Shown here: positions 36,489 to 44,877 of the stretch, in pieces
How the letters are laid out: each line of letters starts with the position of its first letter
How positions within the stretch are numbered: position 1 is the stretch's first letter
Origin: Neoluteolibacter marinus
GTDB taxonomy: Bacteria > Verrucomicrobiota > Verrucomicrobiia > Verrucomicrobiales > Akkermansiaceae
Direction of reading: 5' to 3'
DNA length: 64,000 nt
Assembly (NCBI RefSeq): GCF_014904755.1
Contig: NZ_JACZFQ010000097.1
Location: forward strand, 162,176-226,175
The notes under the pieces: generated by a model
Databases searched by the model: none
Seen by the model: only the letters and a program-made list of their open reading frames with translations
What the model was told of the DNA's origin: nothing
Made by a program: the position numbers and the translations under genes

Positions 36489-39400
36489 TCAGCTCGTCCC
36501 GACTTCCTCGGCCTTCATTAAGTCCGCGCAATCCTGCCACCACTCCCCTTCCGGGTCGGCATAAGGACGGAAGGTCTCCTCGGTCCCCAACGCTTCATTG
36601 TAAAAGAGCGCCCGGTGCAACCCGAGACTGCCGGCGGCTGCCGAGTCGATGAGATTCGCCGAATCGTTGGCACTCATCTGGAACAGGACCCGCATCTCGA
36701 ACTCCGCCATCACCTTGCGCGGGATCCAGCGGCTGACGTTGTTCCAGGTGTCGATTCCGACCAGCAGGTGAATGCCGAGTGCGCCGCCCTCACTGGCGAT
36801 GTCCGCGAAGACTTTCGACGGCTCGGGCCCTTTCGGGCCGTCGTCCATCGAGAACAGGAAATCATCCTCCTGCCGCAGCTTCTTGAAGCGCTGCAAGCCG
36901 TGGACCAGCACGAAGATCGGGGCGGCATCGCCCTCGCCACCGGACCGTCGTTCCAACTCCTCCGCAAGTTCGGCAAAAGCCTCCGCCACGCCCGCCGTCC
37001 CCACGATCTTCACCTCGTGGGGTAGCAAGCCCGCCAACTTCTTGCTGCCGCCGGCCGCATCGAGGACCACGAAACGGGCCGCTCCGGCCGGTTGGCCGGC
37101 AGCAAGCGAGAGCTGCGCGAGTTCCAAAATCGACGAGACCCGCTCGTCCGCCTGCCCTACCACGAGCAAGTGGCTGCCGCTGCGCCGCGCGAAGCGGGCC
37201 TCGGTCGGCCCCTTGATCGAGTTCGGCTCGCCCAGCCATGCCCGCGCCTCGGCCGGCGACGCCACCGGCCGGGCGTGCAGCAATTCCGCCAATTCAAGGT
37301 TCGCGCGGATGTCAGCCGGCGCGTTGCCTTCAAACACCACCGGAGCCGCAGGCTTGAGGCCCGCCCCCGACGCCTTCTCCGACACCCGGTCGAGCAGGTC
37401 GTTGCGTTCGTCCTCCGACAACCACACCGTCTGAAACGGGCTGTTCGCGGCTAGCGCTCCCGCGTTGTCGTTGTAAATCCCCTCGCCCGGGCGGGTCAGC
37501 AAGCGCGGCGCCGGGTTGTCGTCGTCCATGATCAGATAGGCATCCGCCTCGTTGCACTGCAACGCGATGCGCACCACCATCTGGCCCAAGGTCGCGCGAG
37601 CCAGGGTGTAGGCGCCACCCAATGTCTGCGATCCGAGGATCACGTGGATTCCAAAGGCCCGGCCCTGGCGCACGATCCGGTCTAACAACAGGGACGCGGA
37701 TTGGGCCACCGGATCATCCTCGGTGAAGAACTCCTGGAACTCGTCGATCAGCAGCAAGGTCCGCGGCATGGGCTCGCCCGCCGCCTTGCGGTAGCCGGCC
37801 AGATCCTGCGCCCCGGCCTTGCGGAAAAGGTCGCCGCGCCGCCGCAGTTCGTCATCGACCCGCTGCAGGACACTCAGGCCGAACTCGCGGTCGCTCTCGA
37901 TCGCCACCACCCGCGCGTGCGGCAGCCGCTTGCTGCCGTAGCACTTGAATTCGACGCCCTTCTTGAAGTCGACCAGGTAGAACTCCACCTCGTCCGGGCT
38001 GCAGAACAGCGCCAGGTTGGTGATCATTACGTGAAACAAGGTCGACTTCCCGGACCCGGTCTTGCCCGCAATCAAGGCGTGCTGACGGGTTCCCTTGCCG
38101 AGCGCAAGCCACTGGAACTTCTTCGCTCCGCTGCGGCCGATCGGCACCCGCAGCTCCTCGCCGGTGCCGTGGGTCCACCACTCCTCTTCCGGCGGCGCGA
38201 TGTGGCTGAAGGGCACCTCGACCCGGTTCGAGTCGATGCTCGCCTTGCCCAGCCGATGCACCAGGGCCGACTCCAGGTCGCCCGCGGGCGGCGCTGCCAG
38301 GACCGCCCGGTCCGCTCCGGCGGGAAGCCCGGCGACGCGGTAGCCGTCGCCCTCGGGAATCAGGCGCAGGCACGCCTTGTCGAGGACCTCGGCCAAGGCG
38401 GGTTCGACTGCCTGAGTGGCATCGCGATGCATCAACAGGTAGACGCCGCAGCGCGCGCCGCTGGTGGCGATGCTGAGCAGACGCTTCGTGGCCGTTTCGC
38501 TGAAGCCGGCCGGGAATCCCGAGATCACCACGAAGCGGTGTTTCTCGGCCACCGTGCCGGCCTGCTCGTTGTACTCGTCGAGAGTCTCATACTCGTTGCG
38601 AAGGTACATCTGGATGACCTTCTCGATGTGCTCGTTGATCTCGGCCAGGCGCTCCTCGATCTGCGTCGTCTGGGTCCAGATCCGGCCGTGGATCAAGGTC
38701 TCCTCGTAATCCCCGAGGTGCATCAACCCGGCGAAATCTTTCCCGAGGCCGACCGGATCGATCAGTGTGAAAACCGCCCGCCCCGCCGGGTGGGACGAAA
38801 GCAAGCGCAACACCGCTTCGTTGATGGTCGCCGCTGCGGCCGAGGCATCACCGTCGATGGAAAGCGAGGCCCGGTCCGGGAACCCGAGCGCCAGCGGGAC
38901 TTCAAATTCCTCCGGCGCCACCCAGGTGAAATGGCTGCTTTCCGGCATCCCGCCAGCCAGCTCCCTCAACGAAACTTTCAAGCGACCCAAGGGCACCACG
39001 CGCTCCGCCTCTTCGGGCGGCGACCACGCGTCGATGCCTTCCGCGGTCCACGCCGGAAAACGTTCGTCCGCCACGGCCGCGAGCCCGGCGAGTTCCGCGT
39101 GAAGCGGCTTCACCTGCTCGTCCCACTCCGCGACCAGCCCGGCAAGTTCCTGTTCCCGCGCCTCGTCCGCATCCCGCATGCCGGCTGCAAATTCCTCTTC
39201 GCGCGCCGCTTCCTCGGCAGCGGCGAAGCGCTCGATCTCCATCTCATCCTGCTCCAGTTTCGCCGCGACCTTGGCGAGATCGCGCCGGTGCAAGGCTTCG
39301 GCTTTCGCCGGAAGCCGCGCCGCCTGGGTCTCGATCTTGTGGCGGCCCTCCTGCATCATCTCCTGGGCGACCTCGTCGCTGCCGCGGAGGGTTTCGCTCA

Positions 39401-40364
39401 ATCCCTCGCTTTGATTCGCCAGCTGCTGCTTCAGGGACTCGCCGAGTTCCGTTACCTTGGCTTCCGAGACCGCCACCGCCGCTGCGCCAAGAACCCTGCC
39501 GGACTGCAAGGCCGCCGCCATCCGGCGGACCGCGGGCCACAGCGTGAACATCGCCACCAGGTAGATGGCACATGGAACCAGCAACGCGAGGGTGATGGTT
39601 TGTTCCATCGACTCGAACGCGGCCTGCCGGTCCGGGGCGCGGAAGATCATCACCGCAAAAACCCCGCCCACCAGCAACAGCCAGGCGCTCAACGGAACCC
39701 AGCGGAACAGCATCGCCAGCGGGTTCCGGCCCAAGGCTGGCAGCAGGTTGCCGCCCGCCTCAAGTTGCTCCCGCCCCTCGGCCTTCAGCTGCTCGCGAGA
39801 TTGCCCGACGTCGGGTTTCGGGACCTTGACCAGCCGCCCCTTGCGGAGCATCAACCCGTACCAAAGCCGGAATCCGCGGATCATCCGGAGGGCTCCCAAC
39901 GCCACCCCGCGGATCTCCTCGCCATCGGCGACCACCGCCTGGGTGAACTCCCGGTGATCCTGGCGGGCGCGCTCCCAGAGGTCCTTCGCCTCTTGCTTGG
40001 TGCGGACCGTCTCGGCCTGGCGGCGTCCGATCTGGCGGTCCTTCAACTCCCGCACCCGGCGGGCCAAGCCGGCGTGGGCGCCCTGGGTCGCCCGTTGGAT
40101 CCATGCCTTGAGATTGTCATGCCGACGGATCGCGGCATCCTCCATCGCGCCCGATTCCGCGGCCAACCGCGCCCTCAGGTCCGCCAGCTCCGCGGCACCC
40201 CGTTCCTTGCGCGCGGTCGAACGCCGCTTCGCCGCGAGCGTGCCGGCGGCGTGGGTGCGGTCCATCGCGGCTTCGCGGCCGGCAATCGAGGAGACGCATT
40301 CCTGCAGGCGGCCCAAGCGGCCGCGGAGATGTTCGGGATGGAGGGGGTCAATCACAGTCGGCAT
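36489..40364 (-). CDS. FtsK/SpoIIIE-type (EccC/EssC-like) membrane ATPase of a WXG100 locus
   Basis: 1291 residues. Coiled coil covers about 40-200, two membrane helices lie at about 217-241 and 256-279, a second coiled coil spans 300-440, and three consecutive FtsK-like domains follow. Domain 1 (about 480-700) has no proper Walker A. Domain 2 (about 735-990) has Walker A GKTGSGKST (767-775) and Walker B LLLIDEFQ (870-877). Domain 3 (about 1055-1291) keeps the fold, but its Walker A position reads GQADERVSS, so it is degenerate. Tandem ATPase domains after a pair of membrane helices are the design of EccC/EssC motors of type VII secretion. The gene overlaps the 70-residue gene by 17 bp and ends an operon that begins with a WXG100 gene. 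Role: probable motor exporting the small proteins (inference). Confidence 0.88.
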   Translation of the reverse strand: MPTVIDPLHPEHLRGRLGRLQECVSSIAGREAAMDRTHAAGTLAAKRRSTARKERGAAELADLRARLAAESGAMEDAAIRRHDNLKAWIQRATQGAHAGLARRVRELKDRQIGRRQAETVRTKQEAKDLWERARQDHREFTQAVVADGEEIRGVALGALRMIRGFRLWYGLMLRKGRLVKVPKPDVGQSREQLKAEGREQLEAGGNLLPALGRNPLAMLFRWVPLSAWLLLVGGVFAVMIFRAPDRQAAFESMEQTITLALLVPCAIYLVAMFTLWPAVRRMAAALQSGRVLGAAAVAVSEAKVTELGESLKQQLANQSEGLSETLRGSDEVAQEMMQEGRHKIETQAARLPAKAEALHRRDLAKVAAKLEQDEMEIERFAAAEEAAREEEFAAGMRDADEAREQELAGLVAEWDEQVKPLHAELAGLAAVADERFPAWTAEGIDAWSPPEEAERVVPLGRLKVSLRELAGGMPESSHFTWVAPEEFEVPLALGFPDRASLSIDGDASAAAATINEAVLRLLSSHPAGRAVFTLIDPVGLGKDFAGLMHLGDYEETLIHGRIWTQTTQIEERLAEINEHIEKVIQMYLRNEYETLDEYNEQAGTVAEKHRFVVISGFPAGFSETATKRLLSIATSGARCGVYLLMHRDATQAVEPALAEVLDKACLRLIPEGDGYRVAGLPAGADRAVLAAPPAGDLESALVHRLGKASIDSNRVEVPFSHIAPPEEEWWTHGTGEELRVPIGRSGAKKFQWLALGKGTRQHALIAGKTGSGKSTLFHVMITNLALFCSPDEVEFYLVDFKKGVEFKCYGSKRLPHARVVAIESDREFGLSVLQRVDDELRRRGDLFRKAGAQDLAGYRKAAGEPMPRTLLLIDEFQEFFTEDDPVAQSASLLLDRIVRQGRAFGIHVILGSQTLGGAYTLARATLGQMVVRIALQCNEADAYLIMDDDNPAPRLLTRPGEGIYNDNAGALAANSPFQTVWLSEDERNDLLDRVSEKASGAGLKPAAPVVFEGNAPADIRANLELAELLHARPVASPAEARAWLGEPNSIKGPTEARFARRSGSHLLVVGQADERVSSILELAQLSLAAGQPAGAARFVVLDAAGGSKKLAGLLPHEVKIVGTAGVAEAFAELAEELERRSGGEGDAAPIFVLVHGLQRFKKLRQEDDFLFSMDDGPKGPEPSKVFADIASEGGALGIHLLVGIDTWNNVSRWIPRKVMAEFEMRVLFQMSANDSANLIDSAAAGSLGLHRALFYNEALGTEETFRPYADPEGEWWQDCADLMKAEEVGTS

Positions 40365-40560
40365 GAATCTTTGAAAGCAGGAGGTCGATCTCCTCGATGA
40401 TGCGGGTGGCGGTCGCGACGGCCTGGGGCAGCTCGGCAAGGTAATCCTTGTCGAATTCCGCGGCTTTCGCGTCGCGCCAACTTTGGCGAACTTCCTCCCA
40501 TTGCGCGAACAATTCGCGGTTCGCCTCGTTGAGAAGTGACTTGCTGGCACCCAGGCTCAT
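40348..40560 (-). CDS. Second WXG100-like small helical protein
   Basis: 70 residues, all helix. W28, D30, F36, Y40 and L41 reproduce exactly the spacing of W43, D45, F51, F55 and L56 in the WXG100 protein at 41079-41351, the W-x-D-x5-F-x3-[FY]-L core of the second helix. The protein is shorter than the usual 100 residues, mainly at the N terminus. It begins inside the previous stop (ATGA) and its 3' end overlaps the ATPase gene by 17 bp. A likely partner of the WXG100 protein or an adaptor for the ATPase (inference). Cysteine near the C terminus (ADCD). Confidence 0.8.
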   Translation of the reverse strand: MSLGASKSLLNEANRELFAQWEEVRQSWRDAKAAEFDKDYLAELPQAVATATRIIEEIDLLLSKIHADCD

Positions 40561-41075
40561 GGCGGGCTGCCCTCCTTGCCGTCATCTTCCTTCCGCGGAG
40601 CCACCCCGGTTTGCGCGTATTCCTGCAAATGGCGGACGGTGTTATCCAGGGAAACCACGCCGCGCGGCATCCGCCGCGAAACGGTCTCGTGCAGCGGCTC
40701 CAGCTGCTTGGCGAGCGCTTCCACGCTGGCGTCGTAAGCCTGCCGCCAGCGCTTGATCACCCGCAATTTTTCCTCCGCCTCCTCCATCGCCCGGCGGGCG
40801 CGGTGAACCGCCATCTGCTGGGCGCTCTTGTCGTTCTTCATCGCCGACATCCGCGCGCTGAAAAGCTCCTGCTCTGCTTGCTCCAGCCGCCGCGCCCGGC
40901 GCCGGTACTCGCCTTCCCACTTCTGCCGCTGCTCGGTCTCCAGCCACCCGCGCGTCCGCTTCACCTCGCCGGTGACATCGTCCAAGGCCCGCCGGACCCT
41001 TCCCGCGTAGCGGATCAAGGTCCCGCGGAACGCCTCGATGGCGTCGACCGATCCCACTCGTGCTTGTCCATCCAT
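40557..41075 (-). CDS. Coiled-coil protein of the WXG100/FtsK operon
   Basis: 172 residues, almost entirely charged helix, for example EGEYRRRARRLEQAEQELF and RARRAMEEAEEKLRVIKRW. A literal W-E-G occurs at 53-55. There is no signal peptide or membrane segment. The start is 3 bp after the stop of the WXG100 gene, and its stop overlaps the next ATG, so stoichiometric co-expression is likely. It may be a scaffold or chaperone for the secreted partners, or a longer helical substrate. I do not recognise a named family. Confidence 0.8.
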   Translation of the reverse strand: MDGQARVGSVDAIEAFRGTLIRYAGRVRRALDDVTGEVKRTRGWLETEQRQKWEGEYRRRARRLEQAEQELFSARMSAMKNDKSAQQMAVHRARRAMEEAEEKLRVIKRWRQAYDASVEALAKQLEPLHETVSRRMPRGVVSLDNTVRHLQEYAQTGVAPRKEDDGKEGSPP

Positions 41076-41078
41076 GGT

Positions 41079-41351
41079 TCAGCGCTGGTCGAGGTACTGC
41101 TGGATCCGTTCCGCCTTGCGCAGCAAATACGGCGTGTGCTGGTCGGACAGCTCGATGAAGCGCTTCATCGTTTTCATCATTTGAAGAAACTCCGCCGAGA
41201 ACTTCTCGTGCTCCTGGTCCTGCCAGGTGTCCCCCAAGGCCGAGAAGCGCGACATCAGCGACGAGGTCCGCTCCTTCACTTCGTTGTTGAAGCGCTTCAG
41301 TTCCGCCGCAAAACGCCGGACTTCCTCGGGGTCGATGATCGCTTGGGACAT
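41079..41351 (-). CDS. WXG100-family protein (EsxA-like, type VII secretion target)
   Basis: 90 residues forming a helix-turn-helix hairpin. The turn carries LGDTWQDQEHEKFSAEF, a W-x-D variant of the WXG motif at 43-45, followed by the conserved F51 and F55-L56. Length, two-helix design and motif position all match the WXG100 superfamily, whose members are exported by EccC/EssC ATPases. It is the first gene of a four-gene operon ending in such an ATPase and is divergent from the alpha-L-rhamnosidase gene with 173 bp between starts. Confidence 0.87.
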   Translation of the reverse strand: MSQAIIDPEEVRRFAAELKRFNNEVKERTSSLMSRFSALGDTWQDQEHEKFSAEFLQMMKTMKRFIELSDQHTPYLLRKAERIQQYLDQR

Positions 41352-41524
41352 GATTCCAGTTTCCCGCATCTGCCCCCGAGGTCGAGAAATACCCTCCCCC
41401 GCCCCCGGGAAAACATTCGTTGGAAAAGGAACCCCGCTCCGGCCCACAGGTTCCGCTGGGGTTTCCCCTAGGTTGACAGTTCTTGCTGAACGAGCGGAAC
41501 CTCAACCCAAGTAACCATTCTTAC

Positions 41525-44500
41525 ATGAGCATCCGAACCCTCCTCCGACTCGTCCCCTTGCTCTTGCTCCACACCCCGGCAGACGCGGTCGAACCCGTCG
41601 CCCTGCGGGTGAACGCCCTCGAAAACCCGACGGCGGTGGACGGGGTCCCCGGCTTGTCGTGGCGGATGGAATCCAGTGCCCGGGCCGCGGCCCAGAGCGC
41701 TTACCGGATTCTTGTCGCCTCTTCCCCCTCCGCGCTCGACCGGAACGAGGGCGACCTGTGGGACAGCGGGAAGATCATCTCGGCCGACTCGCTCCACATC
41801 CCCTACGCCGGGCCCCGCCTTGCCTCCAATGCGATCGCCTACTGGAAAGTCCGCCTTTGGGACCAGGACGACCAGCCGACGGAATGGAGTGCGACGGGAC
41901 ACTGGGGCGTCGGGTTGCGGGAAAAATCGGACTGGCAGGCGGAATGGATCGGCCTCGACGACGTCCGGGCCGCCAATCTTCCCTGGAATCCGGGTCCCGA
42001 CCAGATCGAGGCCTTCAGCGGAGCGGCGTGGATCCGCCATGGAACGTCCGACGAGCCGGGCAAGTCCTGGTTCCGGGCGAGCCTCCGGCTCCCCGCCGGG
42101 CGCGCCATCCGCAGCGCCACGGCCTGTTTCACCGCCGATGACGAGTTCACTCTAACCATCAACGGCAACAAGTCGCTGTCCGGCACCTCGTGGAAAACCG
42201 TCGGGGTCAAGTCCATCACCGGCGATCTCAAGGGAGGCGGGAACCAACTGAGCGTCGAGGTCAACAACGGCGAGGCCGCCACCGGACTGCTCGGCGCGAT
42301 CACCGTGGAATTCACGGACGGCGGAAAGCTGAGCCTTGCCACCGGCGAGGAGTGGCAGTCGTCCCGCGACGGCAAGCACTTCGCGACCGCCGCAATCCTT
42401 GGCTCCAACGGGGTCGCCCCGTGGGGCGAGCTCAAGCCCGGCGCCGACGCCAAGACCTACCTGCCCGCCACCCGGTTGCGGAAGGACTTCGTCGCCCGCG
42501 GAAAACCCGTCCGTGCCCTCCTCCATGTCACCGCCCTCGGCCACGTGGAAGCGCGGCTCAACGGCGAAAAGGTCGACGATTCCTACTTTGCCCCGGGCTG
42601 GACGGACTACGCCAAGCGCCTCTACTACCGCAGCTTTGACGTGACCTCTCGGATCCACGCCGGCCCGAACACCCTCGGCGCCCTGCTCGGCGATGGCTGG
42701 TTCCGGGGCAACATCAGCATCCTCGGCCAGAACCGCCACGGCAAGCACACCCGCCTTCGCGCCCAGTTGCACCTTCGCTACGCCGACGGCAGCGAGAAGG
42801 TCGTTGGCTCGGACGACTCGTGGACCGCCTCCACCGGGCCGATCCTGGAGGCCGACATGTTTGCCGGTGAAACCTACGATGCCCGGCTGGAGACACCGGG
42901 CTGGGATGCTCCTGGATTCGATGCTGCCACCTGGAAACCCGTGGTCACCGGGGCGGAACTGGACCCCGCCGTCATCCAAGCCTACCCCATGCCACCGGTG
43001 CGGCGGACCGGCGAGCTGCCGGCCAAAGGCATCACCACGCCCGCGCCGGGCGTCCAGTTGTTCGACTTCGGCCAGAACTTCGCCGGCTGGGTCCGGCTCA
43101 AAATCAACGCGCCGGCCGGGACCGTGGTCCGCCTCCGCTTCGGCGAGATGCTGCAGGCCGACGGCTCGCTCTACACCGAGAACCTCCGCTCCGCCCGCGC
43201 GACCGACACCTACATTTGCAAGGGCGACGGCGTGGAGACCTGGGAGCCACGCTTCACCTTCCACGGCTTCCGCTACGCCGAAATCAGCGGCCTTCCCTCC
43301 CCCGCCGCGCCTGACACCCTGACCGGCATCGTCGTCGGTTCCGACCTCCCGCGGACCGGAGCCTTCGAGTGCTCGGACGAGCTGATCAACGCGATCTACC
43401 GCAACACCCTCTGGGGCCAGCGCTCGAACTACCTCGAGGTACCGACCGACTGCCCGCAGCGCGACGAGCGCATGGGCTGGTCCGGAGACACCCAGGTCTT
43501 CGCCCGCACCGCCGCCTACAACATGGACGTGGACACCTTCCTCGCGAAATGGACCACCGACATGGCCGACGCCCAGAGTTCCGCCGGTGCCTTCCCGGCG
43601 ATGGCCCCGGTCTATCACGACATGTGGAGTCCCGGCTGGGCCGATGCCGGCGTGATCGTTCCCTGGACCTTGTTCCAGACCTACGGCGACCTTGGTACTG
43701 CGGAGAAAAGCTATGGCGCGATGGTCCGCCACCTCGAATTCTGCCGGACCAAGGCCCCGGACAACCTCGGACCCGACGAGGGCTTCGGCGACTGGCTTGC
43801 CGTCGGCGGCGACACGCCCAAGGCACTGATCGGCACCGCCTACCACGCGCACAGCAACGAGCTCGTCTCGCGACTCGCCGCGAGCCTCGGCAAGAGCGAC
43901 GATGCCGCGAAATACCACGCGCGCTTCGAGGAGATCCGGGAGGCGTTTCAGAAAGCCTACGTCCACGCGGACGGCAAGATCGGCAACGACACCCAGACCG
44001 GCTACCTGATCGCCCTCAAGTTCGACCTGCTCACCCCGGTGCAGCGGGAGGCCGCCGCGAAGCATCTCGTCGCTGCGATCGAAGCCCGGGACGGCCACCT
44101 CGGCACCGGGTTCCTCGGCGTGAACCTCTTGCTGCCGGTGCTCACCGACATAGGCCGTAGCGATCTCGCCTACGCGATGATCCGCAAGGACAGTTATCCG
44201 TCGTGGGGCTACTCCGTCCGCCAGGGAGCCACCACCATCTGGGAGCGCTGGAACAGCTACACCATGGAGAGTGGCTTCGGCGACGTCAGCATGAACTCCT
44301 TCAACCACTACGCCTACGGGGCCTGCGTCGAATGGCTCTACGAGACCGTGCTTGGCATCACGCCCTTGGAACCCGGCTACCGCAAGGTGTCGATCGCGCC
44401 GGTCCCGGGCGGCGGGCTCACCCACGCGGCGGGCCACTTCGACTCGGTCCACGGCCGGATCGCCTCGGCGTGGAAAGTGTCCGCCGGGGTCTTCACCCTC

Positions 44501-44686
44501 GATGTCACCGTCCCCCCGAACACCACCGCCGAGATCCGCCTCCCGGCGACCCCGGACCAGGTGATCAAAGAAGGCGGAAAGCCCGTCGCCGACTCGCCCG
44601 GCATCACGCCGGTCGGGCGGGATGGCAACGGCATGCGCGTCGCCGCGAAGGCGGGCAGCTACCACTTCACCGTCTCGCCTCGCTGA
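41525..44686 (+). CDS. Alpha-L-rhamnosidase, glycoside hydrolase family 78, secreted
   Basis: 1053 residues. Signal peptide MSIRTLLRLVPLLLLHTPADA. The GH78 layout is complete: the beta-sandwich start LRVNALENPTAVDGVPGLSW, N-terminal jelly roll with VTALGHVEARLNGEKVDDSYFAPGWTDYAKRLYYRS, and an (alpha/alpha)6 barrel with DERMGWSGDTQVF near residues 645-660 (general-acid Glu region) and GEWL-equivalent EGFGDWLAVGGDTPK. It removes terminal L-rhamnose from rhamnogalacturonan, ulvan or plant glycosides. A perfect 16-bp palindrome follows its stop codon directly (44687-44702) and may end transcription. It converges on the tagaturonate epimerase-like gene. Confidence 0.93.
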   Translation: MSIRTLLRLVPLLLLHTPADAVEPVALRVNALENPTAVDGVPGLSWRMESSARAAAQSAYRILVASSPSALDRNEGDLWDSGKIISADSLHIPYAGPRLASNAIAYWKVRLWDQDDQPTEWSATGHWGVGLREKSDWQAEWIGLDDVRAANLPWNPGPDQIEAFSGAAWIRHGTSDEPGKSWFRASLRLPAGRAIRSATACFTADDEFTLTINGNKSLSGTSWKTVGVKSITGDLKGGGNQLSVEVNNGEAATGLLGAITVEFTDGGKLSLATGEEWQSSRDGKHFATAAILGSNGVAPWGELKPGADAKTYLPATRLRKDFVARGKPVRALLHVTALGHVEARLNGEKVDDSYFAPGWTDYAKRLYYRSFDVTSRIHAGPNTLGALLGDGWFRGNISILGQNRHGKHTRLRAQLHLRYADGSEKVVGSDDSWTASTGPILEADMFAGETYDARLETPGWDAPGFDAATWKPVVTGAELDPAVIQAYPMPPVRRTGELPAKGITTPAPGVQLFDFGQNFAGWVRLKINAPAGTVVRLRFGEMLQADGSLYTENLRSARATDTYICKGDGVETWEPRFTFHGFRYAEISGLPSPAAPDTLTGIVVGSDLPRTGAFECSDELINAIYRNTLWGQRSNYLEVPTDCPQRDERMGWSGDTQVFARTAAYNMDVDTFLAKWTTDMADAQSSAGAFPAMAPVYHDMWSPGWADAGVIVPWTLFQTYGDLGTAEKSYGAMVRHLEFCRTKAPDNLGPDEGFGDWLAVGGDTPKALIGTAYHAHSNELVSRLAASLGKSDDAAKYHARFEEIREAFQKAYVHADGKIGNDTQTGYLIALKFDLLTPVQREAAAKHLVAAIEARDGHLGTGFLGVNLLLPVLTDIGRSDLAYAMIRKDSYPSWGYSVRQGATTIWERWNSYTMESGFGDVSMNSFNHYAYGACVEWLYETVLGITPLEPGYRKVSIAPVPGGGLTHAAGHFDSVHGRIASAWKVSAGVFTLDVTVPPNTTAEIRLPATPDQVIKEGGKPVADSPGITPVGRDGNGMRVAAKAGSYHFTVSPR

Positions 44687-44877
44687 GGCTGCCGCGGCAG
44701 CCGGGAACGGCACCTTGATCACCACCCGTTGTTAGCGGATTCCCTGTCTCCAGCATCGATCCGGACCACCGCTGGGTCCGGCCAGCGACCCGCAAGGTCA
44801 CCGCCGGCACCGTGGTCCCACCGGAGACGGACGGGAAATCCCCCTTGTTGCTTCACCGCGAAGAGAAGGCTCCCTGA

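Noticed and set aside
36489..40364. Chromosome-translocating FtsK
   Set aside because: There are three tandem ATPase-like domains, no gamma DNA-reading domain, and the operon contains WXG100-like genes.
36489..41351. A complete classical type VII secretion system
   Set aside because: No EccB/D/E, mycosin, EsaA, EssA, EssB or LXG toxin genes are present within the operon or nearby, so only a minimal system can be claimed.
44687..44702. 16-bp perfect palindrome GGCTGCCGCGGCAGCC as a rho-independent terminator
   Set aside because: It directly follows the rhamnosidase stop codon, but has no loop and no T-tract; kept only as a remark in that entry.
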